Assembly: GCA_002730985.1 (NCBI GenBank)
Contig: PCBP01000025.1
Location: 1-27,336 of the forward strand
Length of the DNA stretch: 27,336 nt
Source: Flavobacteriales bacterium
Lineage (GTDB): Bacteria > Bacteroidota > Bacteroidia > Flavobacteriales > BACL11
Direction of reading: 5' to 3'
The notes under the pieces are model-generated. The model was not told the DNA's origin. It saw nothing but the letters and a program-made list of their open reading frames with translations, and did no database searches. Shown here one piece after another: positions 16,785 through 24,784 of the stretch (within the stretch, counting starts at the first letter, position 1; every line of letters begins with the position of its first letter). The position numbers and the translations under genes are program-made.

Positions 16785-16792
16785 CAAAAGTA
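16785..16792 (-). promoter_or_regulatory. Bacteroidota -7 promoter box for dusB, 5 nt from the start
   Basis: The minus strand reads TACTTTTG, identical to the box of the ABC exporter, then CAATA and the ATG. A leaderless or nearly leaderless transcript is predicted. Confidence 0.55.
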
Positions 16793-16799
16793 CATAATA

Positions 16800-17675
16800 A
16801 TGGGATTTAAAGGTATTTATAGAAACAAGTCATCAGCAAGTAAGATCGGGATATTCTTTTTATTAATTATTACATCAGTAATACTACATACTTTAGTCGC
16901 TGTAGCTTTGATTTTTTTCTTTGTTAATAACGGTTTAGAGATTATTCAGAATCAAGATTTGAATAACCAAACATCTGTAAATTATCTAAAATTAATGCAA
17001 CTCTTTAGTGGAATAGGATTATTTATTACTCCCACATTATTATATGCTTATCTTACTGATTTTAATTTTAAATTTGTTAGAATATCAAGGCAAAATACTA
17101 TATTGGTTATTGCTATAATGATGCTTATCACTCCTTTTATTATTTTGCTTTTAGAATGGAATATGAAAATTCCATTGCCAGAATGGCTCTTACGCTTTGA
17201 TATAAATTCAGAAGCGATTGTAGAGGCTTTCTTAAAGATGAATAATATTTGGGACTTGTTATACACCCTCATTGTGATAGCTGTTGTTCCTTCTATTGGC
17301 GAAGAGTTGCTTTTTAGGGGTTACTTGCAGCAAAAACTCTTTAATTGGTTAAAAACCCCTTCTATTGCAATTGTAATAACAGCATTTTTATTTAGCGCAA
17401 TTCATTTAGATTTTCAAGGGATAATCCCAAGATTTGTTCTAGGATTGTTATTAGGATATTTATATTATTGGAGCGGAAGTTTGTGGCTGCCCATATTAGC
17501 ACACTTTGTAAATAATACACAGGCAGTTACTTTTTCTTATTTTTTATCTGGAGTAAAAAGTGACTCACACTCCATTTTATCCGATATTAATGCTGCATTG
17601 GCATTAGTTTCTTTTCTTTCAGTTGCTTTATTGATTTATATTTTATATCAAAATTTGAGCATAAAAAAAGGCTGA
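16800..17675 (+). CDS. CPBP-family intramembrane protease
   Basis: A 291-residue multi-pass membrane protein of the CPBP (CaaX protease and bacteriocin-processing, Abi) family. The motifs are present: EELLFR with Glu168, Glu169 and Arg173, then FLFSAIHLDF with its His, and ILAHFVNN with the HxxxN pair. These form the glutamate/histidine active site in the membrane. Hydrophobic stretches cover most of the chain. The frame is open further upstream to 16689, antisense within dusB, but MGFKGIYRNK at 16800 is the natural start. The bacterial substrates of this family are mostly unknown. Its stop codon lies inside the terminator hairpin of the facing exbD operon. Confidence 0.85.
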   Translation: MGFKGIYRNKSSASKIGIFFLLIITSVILHTLVAVALIFFFVNNGLEIIQNQDLNNQTSVNYLKLMQLFSGIGLFITPTLLYAYLTDFNFKFVRISRQNTILVIAIMMLITPFIILLLEWNMKIPLPEWLLRFDINSEAIVEAFLKMNNIWDLLYTLIVIAVVPSIGEELLFRGYLQQKLFNWLKTPSIAIVITAFLFSAIHLDFQGIIPRFVLGLLLGYLYYWSGSLWLPILAHFVNNTQAVTFSYFLSGVKSDSHSILSDINAALALVSFLSVALLIYILYQNLSIKKG

Positions 17676-17686
17676 TGAAATCAGCC
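17663..17686 (-). terminator. Rho-independent terminator of the exbB-exbD operon
   Basis: A 7-bp perfect stem GGCTGAT/ATCAGCC (17670-17676 with 17680-17686) and a 3-nt loop is followed, on the minus strand, by seven T residues (17669-17663). It ends transcription coming from exbD. In the other direction only a looser T-rich stretch follows (TCACATATAATTTTT), so it may be weakly bidirectional. The TGA stop of the CPBP gene lies within the left arm. Confidence 0.8.
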
Positions 17687-17714
17687 TCACATATAATTTT
17701 TGCATTTTTTATTT

Positions 17715-18182
17715 TTAATAAGCTCCTTTTCTAGTAGAATAGTTGATTTTGAGAGAGTTTGCTTTTCTTAATTCTTGTTTTACGTCAGTGATAATCCCCA
17801 TTTTAACAGTTTCATCAGCTTTTATAGATGTCGTCATATATGGTATTTCTTTTTCATCTCTTGCTTCTTGTTCGCTTGCAATAAATTCTTGTATTTCATC
17901 TACACTTGCAAAAGCATCATTAAGCTGAATTCTTGCAGCAGTACCATAAGAAGATTGCATTCTTTTAATTGGAGGCCCAATGTAGATGTAACTCACCAAT
18001 GATTTTTTTTGTAGTTTTTTAATTTCTGTCGCTTTAGGCGTAATTATACTAACAAAAAGAGTTGTTTCACGCATTACTGTAGTTACCATAAAAAAGAAAA
18101 GTAACATAAACACAATGTCAGGCAAGGATGCAGTAGAAATAGCAGGCATTCCTTTTTTCCCATTTTTTCTAAATTTACTCAT
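17715..18182 (-). CDS. exbD: ExbD-type proton-channel subunit (second copy)
   Basis: Single-pass inner-membrane protein of the ExbD/TolR family, which couples the proton gradient to outer-membrane transport through TonB. The 155 residues begin MSKFRKNGKKG, then STASLPDIVFMLLFFFMVTTV, where the Asp is the proton-carrying residue at the start of the membrane helix. The rest is the periplasmic domain. An in-frame TTG at 18191 would add three residues, but ATG 18182 is preferred. It overlaps the preceding exbD by 8 bp. It differs from that copy in the periplasmic part, so they are paralogues rather than a recent duplication. It is the last gene of the operon before the terminator. Confidence 0.88.
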   Translation of the reverse strand: MSKFRKNGKKGMPAISTASLPDIVFMLLFFFMVTTVMRETTLFVSIITPKATEIKKLQKKSLVSYIYIGPPIKRMQSSYGTAARIQLNDAFASVDEIQEFIASEQEARDEKEIPYMTTSIKADETVKMGIITDVKQELRKANSLKINYSTRKGAY

Positions 18183-18723
18183 TGCCTCCAATGTTTTTAG
18201 GTTCAGCTTCAGATATTTTCTGAGGGTACATTTTTCTAATTTCTTTTTGTTGGGTTTTATTTAAATCAGTGTAGCGTTCCCCAAATTTATTAAGCGAAGC
18301 ATCATTTCTTAACTCATTATAGGCGGCTGCTAGTTCGTTTTGGACTCTAATGTATGTCATGTACTCAGTGCCTCTATCGTTTTGTAATGAAATAATGGCT
18401 TTTTGAGGGCTATCTGAAGAGGCCGGATCCGAGCCATTATTGTTTATGAATTTTTTTGCTCCATCTTTAAGTTGTGAGATTTCTGTCCATTCCCCTTCTA
18501 CTAAAAGTTGATTGTTTGAATTAATAAGCACAACATATATATTTTTTGCTTTAATTTCTGGTGGCTTTTCTTGCTCTTCTTCAGGCATAGGAGGCAATTT
18601 TCTTGCAATACCAGTATCTTGATCCATTGTTGTAGTTACTAAGAAAAAGATAAGCAATAAAAAGGCAATATCTGCCATTGAGCCTGCATTGATTTCTGGT
18701 AACCCCCTTCTATTGCTTGCCAT
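18175..18723 (-). CDS. exbD: ExbD-type proton-channel subunit (first copy)
   Basis: The same family as the following gene but longer, 182 residues. The N-terminus SNRRGLPEINAGSMADIAFLLLIFFLVTT holds the membrane helix with the conserved Asp. After that come a proline- and glutamate-rich stretch (PPMPEEEQEKPPE) and a periplasmic domain whose second half is rich in charged residues. Start ATG 18723 shares one base with the stop of the upstream gene (TAATG). Two different ExbD proteins in a row after ExbB are common in Bacteroidota and suggest a mixed ExbD dimer. Confidence 0.88.
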   Translation of the reverse strand: MASNRRGLPEINAGSMADIAFLLLIFFLVTTTMDQDTGIARKLPPMPEEEQEKPPEIKAKNIYVVLINSNNQLLVEGEWTEISQLKDGAKKFINNNGSDPASSDSPQKAIISLQNDRGTEYMTYIRVQNELAAAYNELRNDASLNKFGERYTDLNKTQQKEIRKMYPQKISEAEPKNIGGNE

Positions 18724-19052
18724 TATTTAGAAAACACTGTTGATATTTCCGAATAAACTACTGCACCAATTGCACCAATAGCCAATACATAAAATGAAAT
18801 AATTCCCATTCCAACTTTTTTGGCTGTTGAAGCTGTGATCTCATATTTTTCATAAGATCTTAAGATTTCATCAGAAGCAATTACATATGAGAATAGTAAT
18901 ACAGCAATTAACCCTCCTGTTGTATACAATGTTTTTTTAGCATTATCGGTATTTGCTATCATTTTTTTGACACCAAAGCCAATTGCTATTAAAGCAGCCG
19001 ATCCAACCATTAAATAAGTGAGAATGATCCCTATATTAATTAAACTTTCCAT
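18723..19052 (-). CDS. Small three-helix membrane protein of the exb operon
   Basis: A 109-residue protein with three predicted membrane segments (about 6-26, 42-60 and 82-104). It sits between exbB and exbD with minimal gaps: 2 bp after exbB, and a one-base TAATG overlap with exbD. A conserved position inside an ExbB-ExbD operon and the membrane layout suggest an accessory subunit of the proton channel, but that is inference. I know of similar small uncharacterised proteins in this place in other flavobacteria. No catalytic motif is visible. Confidence 0.7.
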   Translation of the reverse strand: MESLINIGIILTYLMVGSAALIAIGFGVKKMIANTDNAKKTLYTTGGLIAVLLFSYVIASDEILRSYEKYEITASTAKKVGMGIISFYVLAIGAIGAVVYSEISTVFSK

Positions 19053-19054
19053 GG

Positions 19055-19849
19055 TTATTTATTTTTTACTAATAAATCAATTAATGAGATAGAAGCGTCT
19101 TCCATTGAGTTAACAAGTGAATCAACTTTTGCGATTAAGTAATTGTAGAAAACTTGAAGGATCATAGCTACAATAAGCCCAAATACAGTAGTTAATAATG
19201 CCACCTTAATTCCTCCAGCAACTAATGATGGAGAAATATCTCCAGCAGCCTCAATAGCATCAAATGCGCCGATCATTCCAATTACTGTCCCCATAAATCC
19301 AAGCATGGGAGCTAGGGCTATAAATAATGAAATCCATGATAACCCTTTTTCTAAAAGCCCCATTTGAACTGAACCGTAAGAAACAATAGATTTTTCAACC
19401 ATATCTACACCTTCATTTGATCTTTCCAAACCTTGATAAAAGATAGAAGCAACAGGCCCATTAGTATTTCTGCACACTTCTTTAGCTGCATCAACACCGC
19501 CACTATTTAATGCGCTTTCGACATCATTTAATAATTTATCAGTATCAGTTGTAGCCATATTAAGATATATAATCCTTTCAATTGCTAATGCTAACCCTAA
19601 GATTAAACATAATAACACTATCCCCATAAATCCTGGCCCACCTTCAATAAATTTTTGTTTTATAATTTGGTGAAAAGATGCAGATTCTTCATTCATTGAA
19701 GATTCAATCATTGCAGCCTGTCCTTCTTTGTCTTCTTGCGTCATTTGCACTGGTTCAGCTTGTGAAGAGTCAATGGAATCTTGCGAAAAAGCCGTGTAAT
19801 TTCCTATCAAAAACATTGATAGTAATATTAAGGTTAGTTTATTTTTCAT
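19055..19849 (-). CDS. exbB: ExbB/TolQ/MotA-family proton channel protein
   Basis: Pentameric proton-channel subunit that energises TonB-dependent receptors together with ExbD. The 264 residues start with a signal-peptide-like helix (about 1-22, ending AFSQ) and a short Gln/Glu-rich stretch, a common N-terminal extension in Bacteroidota. The three family helices follow at about 75-95, 165-195 and 210-235, with ALAPMLGFMGTVIGMIGAF and the GGIKVALLTTVFGLIVA segment as the best-conserved parts. It heads a four-gene operon. A perfect -7 box lies 37 nt upstream of ATG 19849. No TonB gene is next to it in the window. Confidence 0.92.
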   Translation of the reverse strand: MKNKLTLILLSMFLIGNYTAFSQDSIDSSQAEPVQMTQEDKEGQAAMIESSMNEESASFHQIIKQKFIEGGPGFMGIVLLCLILGLALAIERIIYLNMATTDTDKLLNDVESALNSGGVDAAKEVCRNTNGPVASIFYQGLERSNEGVDMVEKSIVSYGSVQMGLLEKGLSWISLFIALAPMLGFMGTVIGMIGAFDAIEAAGDISPSLVAGGIKVALLTTVFGLIVAMILQVFYNYLIAKVDSLVNSMEDASISLIDLLVKNK

Positions 19850-19886
19850 TTTCTTTTAATTTGTTAGAGTGTTAATTTAAGTGTGG

Positions 19887-19894
19887 CAAATTTA
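19887..19894 (-). promoter_or_regulatory. Bacteroidota -7 promoter box for the exb operon
   Basis: The minus strand reads TAAATTTG, a perfect TAnnTTTG, in the 53-bp gap between sodB and exbB. The leader would be about 30-37 nt, longer than for most other genes here. No -33 TTG at the expected spacing. Confidence 0.5.
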
Positions 19895-19902
19895 TAAAAA
19901 TA

Positions 19903-20502
19903 TTATAAAGCTGCAGTATATCTATTGTTTACTTCCTCCCAATTTATTACATTAAAGAAAGCACTTATATAATCAGGGCGCCTATTTTGATAATTTGAAT
20001 AATAAGCATGCTCCCAAACATCTAAACATAATATTGGAGCACATCCACACTGACCTTCCATTAAAGGATTATCTTGATTAGCTGTTGAACATATAGTCAG
20101 CTTCGCTCCTTTAACACCAAGCCATGCCCATCCTGATCCAAATCTTGTTGCGGCAGCTTTTGAAAATTCATCTTTAAAATTATCATAAGATCCAAAATCA
20201 TTATCAATGGCATCAGCTATTTCCCCAGTTGGATTGCCACCCCCATTTGGGCTCATTGATGTCCAAAACATATTGTGATTATAGTAGCCGCCTCCATTAT
20301 TTCTCACTGCTCCATTAAGCCCTGGAGAGTTGCAAATCTCTTCAATGTTTTTGTTTTCCGCTGTGGTTCCCGCAATGGCGTTATTTAAATTATTGGTATA
20401 GCCTTGATGATGTTTGCTATGGTGTATTTCCATTGTTCTAGCATCAATGTGTGGTTCTAATGCATTATATGCATAAGGTAGTTTTGGTAATTCGAATGAC
20501 AT
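19903..20502 (-). CDS. sodB: Fe/Mn superoxide dismutase
   Basis: Converts superoxide to oxygen and hydrogen peroxide in the cytoplasm. The 199 residues match SodA/SodB. Metal ligands are readable as His27 ([11 protein letters not shown]), His76 (YYNHNMFW), Asp161 and His165 (DVWEHAYY). Whether it uses Fe or Mn cannot be told from these. No signal peptide. It starts 21 bp after the flavin reductase-like gene and shows no -7 box of its own in that short gap, so it is probably the last gene of the FAH operon. Confidence 0.95.
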   Translation of the reverse strand: MSFELPKLPYAYNALEPHIDARTMEIHHSKHHQGYTNNLNNAIAGTTAENKNIEEICNSPGLNGAVRNNGGGYYNHNMFWTSMSPNGGGNPTGEIADAIDNDFGSYDNFKDEFSKAAATRFGSGWAWLGVKGAKLTICSTANQDNPLMEGQCGCAPILCLDVWEHAYYSNYQNRRPDYISAFFNVINWEEVNNRYTAAL

Positions 20503-20523
20503 AATATATTTATTTTTAATTAT

Positions 20524-21363
20524 TTATAATAAAATTTGCCAAGCATCTTCTACTTTTCCTTGGCCTAAAAACTCTTTTGCTAAGATATGTTTTTCTTCTA
20601 TATCTTTATTGTCTCTAAGTATAAACTCATTTTTCTTAGGAATATTTTCTACAGAAGCTAAAATAGCTAGTTCATTTCCAGTTAGAATTTCAGACCCTCT
20701 AATTTCTTCTGGCAAATTATCGATCCCCATACCTATTCTAGATATAGGCTTTACAATTTCGTATATTGATTCTTGAGTAGTTTTTCCATACCAATTAGCC
20801 CCTAATCTGCTTACAATATTTAATTTAAAAGGGTCTATCATATCATTGGTATTTAAAACATTTTCATTAATATGTATTTTTAATACTTCACAAAGCACTA
20901 AGCTTCCAGAACCACCTTCTTTTCCTAGTGTAATAATGTCATTTATTTTACATTCAAAGTTAATGGGAGATTCTTTAACTCTTGAAGGGGTTACTGTATC
21001 TGATTTCATTTCAGTAAATCCGGCTTTTTCAAATTCATTAGTTTCAGCATTAAAATCACAAGAAGATAAAGAAACTTGTTGTACCATTTCTTGTGATACT
21101 AAGCAGACAACACATTCTTTTACTTGATGAACATTATCTAAAGTATGCTTCGAGGTATTGTTTCTTGCTCTTCTTACAGGAGAAAAAACTAAAATAGGAG
21201 GTTTTATTGAGAAAACATTAAAAAACGAAAAAGGACTTAGATTTTTATTTCCTTTCGAATCAATAGTACTTACAAAGGCTATAGGCCTTGGGGTGACTGC
21301 AGCCGATAAATATTGGTATAGATTTTCTGTTTCTCCTGCGGTTATATCAATTGTTTTAATCAT
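20524..21363 (-). CDS. Flavin reductase-like FMN-binding protein
   Basis: A 279-residue protein of the flavin reductase-like/DIM6-NTAB family (split-barrel FMN-binding). The N-terminal region has AAVTPRPIAFVSTID, then NLSPFSFFNVFSIKPPI, the usual flavin-contacting segment, and SLSSCDF further on. Start ATG 21363 overlaps the FAH stop in an ATGA, so the two are translationally coupled. Genes of this type next to FAH and homogentisate dioxygenase are familiar from other Bacteroidota. Its role in tyrosine breakdown is not known to me. It could supply reduced flavin or act on a quinone by-product of homogentisate; that is inference. Confidence 0.8.
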   Translation of the reverse strand: MIKTIDITAGETENLYQYLSAAVTPRPIAFVSTIDSKGNKNLSPFSFFNVFSIKPPILVFSPVRRARNNTSKHTLDNVHQVKECVVCLVSQEMVQQVSLSSCDFNAETNEFEKAGFTEMKSDTVTPSRVKESPINFECKINDIITLGKEGGSGSLVLCEVLKIHINENVLNTNDMIDPFKLNIVSRLGANWYGKTTQESIYEIVKPISRIGMGIDNLPEEIRGSEILTGNELAILASVENIPKKNEFILRDNKDIEEKHILAKEFLGQGKVEDAWQILL

Positions 21364-22337
21364 TTTTTAAGTTTTAATAAGGAATGACTAGAATCTATTT
21401 TTTTGATTTTATTGCTGATTTTTCCCAAACCTTCAATTCGCATTTCAATTTCATCCCCTTCTTTTAACCACCTTTGTTTGTAATTAGGATCTAGTGTTTT
21501 TCCACTTCCATTTAATTCTAATAAACAACCAGTTCCTACTGTCCCTGATCCAATAATATCTCCAGCAAATAATTCAACACCATAAGATGCCCTTTCAATA
21601 ATCTCAGCAAAAGTCCAATTCATATCTTTAGCATTACCTTCAGAAAGCAGCTCTTCATTAACAAAACATTTCATCTCTAAGTTGTATTTTTTTCCAAATG
21701 GCGTATCGATACTTTTATTTTCTAATTCATCTGTAGTAACTAAATAGGGGCCTAATACATTCGCAAAATCTTTCCCTTTAGCAGGACCTAGATTTAATTT
21801 CATTTCTTCCATTTGCAATTCTCTTGCGCTAAGATCATTTAGAATGCAAAGGCCTGCAATATGATTGTCTGCATCTCTAGATAAGATATTTTTTCCGCCT
21901 TTGCCAATTACAATTGCAAATTCTAATTCGTAATCTAGTTTATGGAAATGATCAGGCATAATCTCTATTTCTTCCTCATCTCCAAACATTGCGTTATGAT
22001 TTGAGAAATAAAAGACAGGGAACTGATCGAATTCTGCAATCATGTCTGCTCCTCTATTTTTTCGAGAAGTCGCTACATGCTGCCTGAATGCATATGCATC
22101 TCGAAAAGAAGGAGGTTTTGGAATAGTAGGCAAAATAGTAATATCATTAATATTATGCGCTAAACAATTATCTTTACTTATAAAAGAATTTATTTGGTTT
22201 TTATAATCTTCAATTTGAATCAAGTCAACTAATGATATATCCCCAAAAAAACTATTTAGGTTATAAACTAATTGATCTTTGAGAACGCCAAGTTGATGCG
22301 TTTCTGATTTGCTTGTTTTGTAAGTAAGGAGTTTCAT
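21360..22337 (-). CDS. Fumarylacetoacetate hydrolase family protein
   Basis: Probable last enzyme of tyrosine degradation, splitting fumarylacetoacetate into fumarate and acetoacetate. The 325 residues contain PPSFRDAYAFRQHV, FYFSNHNAMFGDEEEIE and DYELEFAIVIGKGGKNI, where the acidic metal ligands of this family lie. Then come NDLSARELQ, AKGKDFANVLGPYLVTTDEL and GSGTVGTGCLLE. FAH-fold proteins also include other diketone hydrolases, but the gene diverges directly from homogentisate dioxygenase, which favours the tyrosine pathway. Start ATG 22337, with a perfect -7 box 10 nt upstream. Confidence 0.88.
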   Translation of the reverse strand: MKLLTYKTSKSETHQLGVLKDQLVYNLNSFFGDISLVDLIQIEDYKNQINSFISKDNCLAHNINDITILPTIPKPPSFRDAYAFRQHVATSRKNRGADMIAEFDQFPVFYFSNHNAMFGDEEEIEIMPDHFHKLDYELEFAIVIGKGGKNILSRDADNHIAGLCILNDLSARELQMEEMKLNLGPAKGKDFANVLGPYLVTTDELENKSIDTPFGKKYNLEMKCFVNEELLSEGNAKDMNWTFAEIIERASYGVELFAGDIIGSGTVGTGCLLELNGSGKTLDPNYKQRWLKEGDEIEMRIEGLGKISNKIKKIDSSHSLLKLKK

Positions 22338-22347
22338 TTATTTAAGA

Positions 22348-22355
22348 CAAAATTA
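22348..22355 (-). promoter_or_regulatory. Bacteroidota -7 promoter box for the FAH operon
   Basis: The minus strand reads TAATTTTG (perfect TAnnTTTG), then 10 bases and the ATG of the FAH gene. It is one half of the divergent promoter region 22338-22430. No -33 TTG is seen at the expected distance, which could point to activator dependence. Confidence 0.5.
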
Positions 22356-22386
22356 TGATTTTTATTTTAGGCATAATATAAATCAT
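22355..22386. promoter_or_regulatory. Possible operator: inverted repeat between FAH and hmgA
   Basis: ATGATTT at 22355-22361 and AAATCAT at 22380-22386 form a perfect 7-bp inverted repeat with an 18-bp spacer. It lies between the two divergent -7 boxes; its left arm touches the FAH box and its right arm ends 3 bp before the hmgA -33 element. A regulator binding here could control both arms. In AT-rich DNA such a repeat can also occur by chance. Confidence 0.25.
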
Positions 22387-22389
22387 GCT

Positions 22390-22417
22390 TTGTTTCTTTT
22401 TTTAAGTCTTATATTTG
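22390..22417 (+). promoter_or_regulatory. Complete Bacteroidota promoter for hmgA-hppD-bcp
   Basis: TTG at 22390-22392 (part of TTTG), a 17-bp spacer, then TATATTTG at 22410-22417. Both elements and the spacing match the Bacteroidota promoter TTG-N17-23-TAnnTTTG. It is the best promoter in the window. The transcript would start about 22421-22424, leaving a leader of under 13 nt before ATG 22431. Confidence 0.75.
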
Positions 22418-22430
22418 CGTAAAAAATAGT

Positions 22431-23591
22431 ATGCCAAGGTATCATAAATTAGGTAAAATCCCTCACAAAAGACATACCAGCTTTGCTAAAGAGGATGGAG
22501 GGCTTCATTATGAAGAGTTATTCGGAACCATTGGGTTTGATGGGATGGCTTCACTTTTATATCATTTACATAGACCTACACAAGTAAAAGAAATAAAGCA
22601 AGCTTATTCTGTAGCACCAGAAGTTAGTGTAGAGAAGAATTTAAAATCTTACCTATTAAAAGGATTTGAAGCGCCTAAAGTTGCAGATCATTTAGAAAGT
22701 AGAATTTCTATTTTAATAAATAATGACCTCAATATATTACTTTCTGCCCCAACTAATTTGGAAGAAGATTATTACTACAAAAATACAGATGGGGATGAGG
22801 TTATCTTTGTACATAAAGGAACAGGAACACTAAGGACTTTTGTAGGAAACTTAAAGTTTAAAGAAGGAGATTATCTAGTTATTCCAAGAGGGATGATTTA
22901 TACTATGAAGTTTGATAGTTCAGAAAATAGACTCTTTATTGTAGAGTCCTATACACCAGTATATACTCCAAAAAGATATCGTAATCATTTTGGGCAGTTA
23001 CTAGAGAATTCCCCTTATTGTGAGAGAGATTTAAGAATGCCTGAAAAGCTAGAAACTCATGATGAAAAAGGAGATTTTATTATTAAAATTAAGAAGGAGC
23101 AAATGATTCATGAATATACTTATGCATCACATCCTTTTGATGTTGTGGGCTGTGACGGATATAATTTTCCATATGCTTTTTCCATACATGATTTTGAGTC
23201 AATTACAGGAAGGGTGCATCAACCTCCTCCTGTACATCAAACTTTTGAAACAAGTAGATTTGTTATTTGTTCTTTTTGTCCAAGAATGTATGATTACCAC
23301 CCAGAATCTATACCGGCACCATATAACCATTCTAATATTGATTCAGACGAGGTTTTGTATTATGTAGATGGGGATTTTATGAGCAGGAATCACGTTGAGG
23401 AAGGATATATTTCTCTACATCCTGCAGGAATACCTCATGGGCCACATCCAGGAGCAATGGAAAGAAGTATTGGGCAAACTAAAACAGATGAATTAGCAGT
23501 AATGGTTGATACTTTTGCACCATTAAAAATAACCAAAGCGGCTATAGCACTTTCAGATGGGAAATATCATAAATCTTGGATAGAAGAATAA
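22431..23591 (+). CDS. hmgA: Homogentisate 1,2-dioxygenase
   Basis: Non-haem Fe(II) cupin dioxygenase that opens the homogentisate ring to maleylacetoacetate. The 386 residues carry the family end motif PYNHSNIDSDEVLYYVDGDF followed by LHPAGIPHGPHPG. The likely iron ligands are His300, Asp306 or Glu307, and His336. The His300-His336 spacing of 36 equals that of His335-His371 in the human enzyme. This is the shorter bacterial form (the human enzyme has 445 residues). The start, MPRYHKLGKIPHKRHT, is typical. It is followed 25 bp later by hppD and driven by the strongest promoter seen here. Confidence 0.95.
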   Translation: MPRYHKLGKIPHKRHTSFAKEDGGLHYEELFGTIGFDGMASLLYHLHRPTQVKEIKQAYSVAPEVSVEKNLKSYLLKGFEAPKVADHLESRISILINNDLNILLSAPTNLEEDYYYKNTDGDEVIFVHKGTGTLRTFVGNLKFKEGDYLVIPRGMIYTMKFDSSENRLFIVESYTPVYTPKRYRNHFGQLLENSPYCERDLRMPEKLETHDEKGDFIIKIKKEQMIHEYTYASHPFDVVGCDGYNFPYAFSIHDFESITGRVHQPPPVHQTFETSRFVICSFCPRMYDYHPESIPAPYNHSNIDSDEVLYYVDGDFMSRNHVEEGYISLHPAGIPHGPHPGAMERSIGQTKTDELAVMVDTFAPLKITKAAIALSDGKYHKSWIEE

Positions 23592-23616
23592 TCTTAATTG
23601 TAAAGAGATAATCATT

Positions 23617-24774
23617 ATGAGTGAAGTAAAAAATGTTGAATACGGATTAGAAAAAATATTCGAGGGGGCAAAAGACTTCCTCCCTTTACTTGGAACAGAC
23701 TATATTGAGTTTTATGTTGGGAATGCTAAGCAAGCTGCATATTATTATAAGTCAGCATTTGGTTTCCAATCATTTGCATATAAAGGACTTGAAACAGGAA
23801 GTAAAGAATGCGCTTCCTATGTTTTAAAACAGGATAAAATAAGAATTGTACTAACTACGCCATTAAACTCAAAATCTCCAATTAATAATCATATTGTAAA
23901 ACATGGTGATGGCGTTAAAGTAATTGCTCTTTGGGTTGATGACGCAACTAAATCATGGGAGGAAACAACTAAAAGAGGTGCTAAATCTTTTATGAAACCA
24001 ACTTTAGAAACAGATGAGCACGGTGAAGTTGTTCGTTCTGGTATTTATACATATGGAGAGACAGTGCATGTTTTTGTAGAGAGAAAAAATTATAAGGGAG
24101 TATTTCTTCCAGGATATACAAAATGGGAATCTGATTATAATCCAGAGCCGACAGGCTTGAAGTTCATTGATCATATGGTAGGGAATGTAGGATGGAATGA
24201 GATGAATAAATGGGTTAAGTTTTATGAGGACGTAATGGGATTTGTTAATTTCTTATCTTTTGATGATAAACAAATAAATACGGAATATTCTGCTTTAATG
24301 AGCAAGGTAATGAGTAATGGGAATGGGAGAATTAAATTTCCAATTAATGAGCCGGCGGAAGGTAAAAAGAAATCTCAGATTGAAGAATATTTAGATTTTT
24401 ATGAAGGCCCAGGGGCCCAGCATATAGCTGTAGCAACAGATGATATTATTAGTACTGTTAGTAAGTTAAGAGCTAGAGGAATTGAATTTTTATCTCATCC
24501 TCCTGAAGAATACTATAAGGCAGTCCCATTGCGATTAGCAGCTCATAATCATAAGCTTAAAGAAGATATAGAAACTTTAAAAGGCTTAGGAATTATGATT
24601 GATGCTGATGAAGAAGGATATTTATTGCAAATTTTTACTAAACCTGTTGAGGATAGACCAACGTTGTTTTTTGAAATTATTCAAAGAATGGGAGCAAGAG
24701 GCTTTGGTGCTGGCAATTTTAAAGCTTTATTTGAAGCTATTGAGAGAGAACAAGAAAAAAGAGGAACATTATAA
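23617..24774 (+). CDS. hppD: 4-hydroxyphenylpyruvate dioxygenase
   Basis: Converts 4-hydroxyphenylpyruvate to homogentisate, the step before HmgA. Two vicinal-oxygen-chelate domains are visible. The iron ligands are His186 (FIDHMVGNV), His269 (GAQHIAVATDD) and Glu353 (FFEIIQR). The C-terminal RGFGAGNFKALFEAIE helix that closes the active site is present. The length, 385 residues, fits the family. It lies between hmgA (25-bp gap) and bcp (10-bp gap) and should share their transcript. Confidence 0.97.
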   Translation: MSEVKNVEYGLEKIFEGAKDFLPLLGTDYIEFYVGNAKQAAYYYKSAFGFQSFAYKGLETGSKECASYVLKQDKIRIVLTTPLNSKSPINNHIVKHGDGVKVIALWVDDATKSWEETTKRGAKSFMKPTLETDEHGEVVRSGIYTYGETVHVFVERKNYKGVFLPGYTKWESDYNPEPTGLKFIDHMVGNVGWNEMNKWVKFYEDVMGFVNFLSFDDKQINTEYSALMSKVMSNGNGRIKFPINEPAEGKKKSQIEEYLDFYEGPGAQHIAVATDDIISTVSKLRARGIEFLSHPPEEYYKAVPLRLAAHNHKLKEDIETLKGLGIMIDADEEGYLLQIFTKPVEDRPTLFFEIIQRMGARGFGAGNFKALFEAIEREQEKRGTL

Positions 24775-24784
24775 AATATATATT

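Noticed and set aside
16689..16799. N-terminal extension of the CPBP protease into dusB
   Set aside because: The extension is antisense to the conserved dusB N-terminus and is not part of the CPBP fold. ATG 16800 gives a normal protein.
24599..24784. N-terminal extension of bcp into hppD
   Set aside because: The extra 62 residues are the hppD coding sequence read in another frame. Bcp proteins begin at the ATG at 24785.
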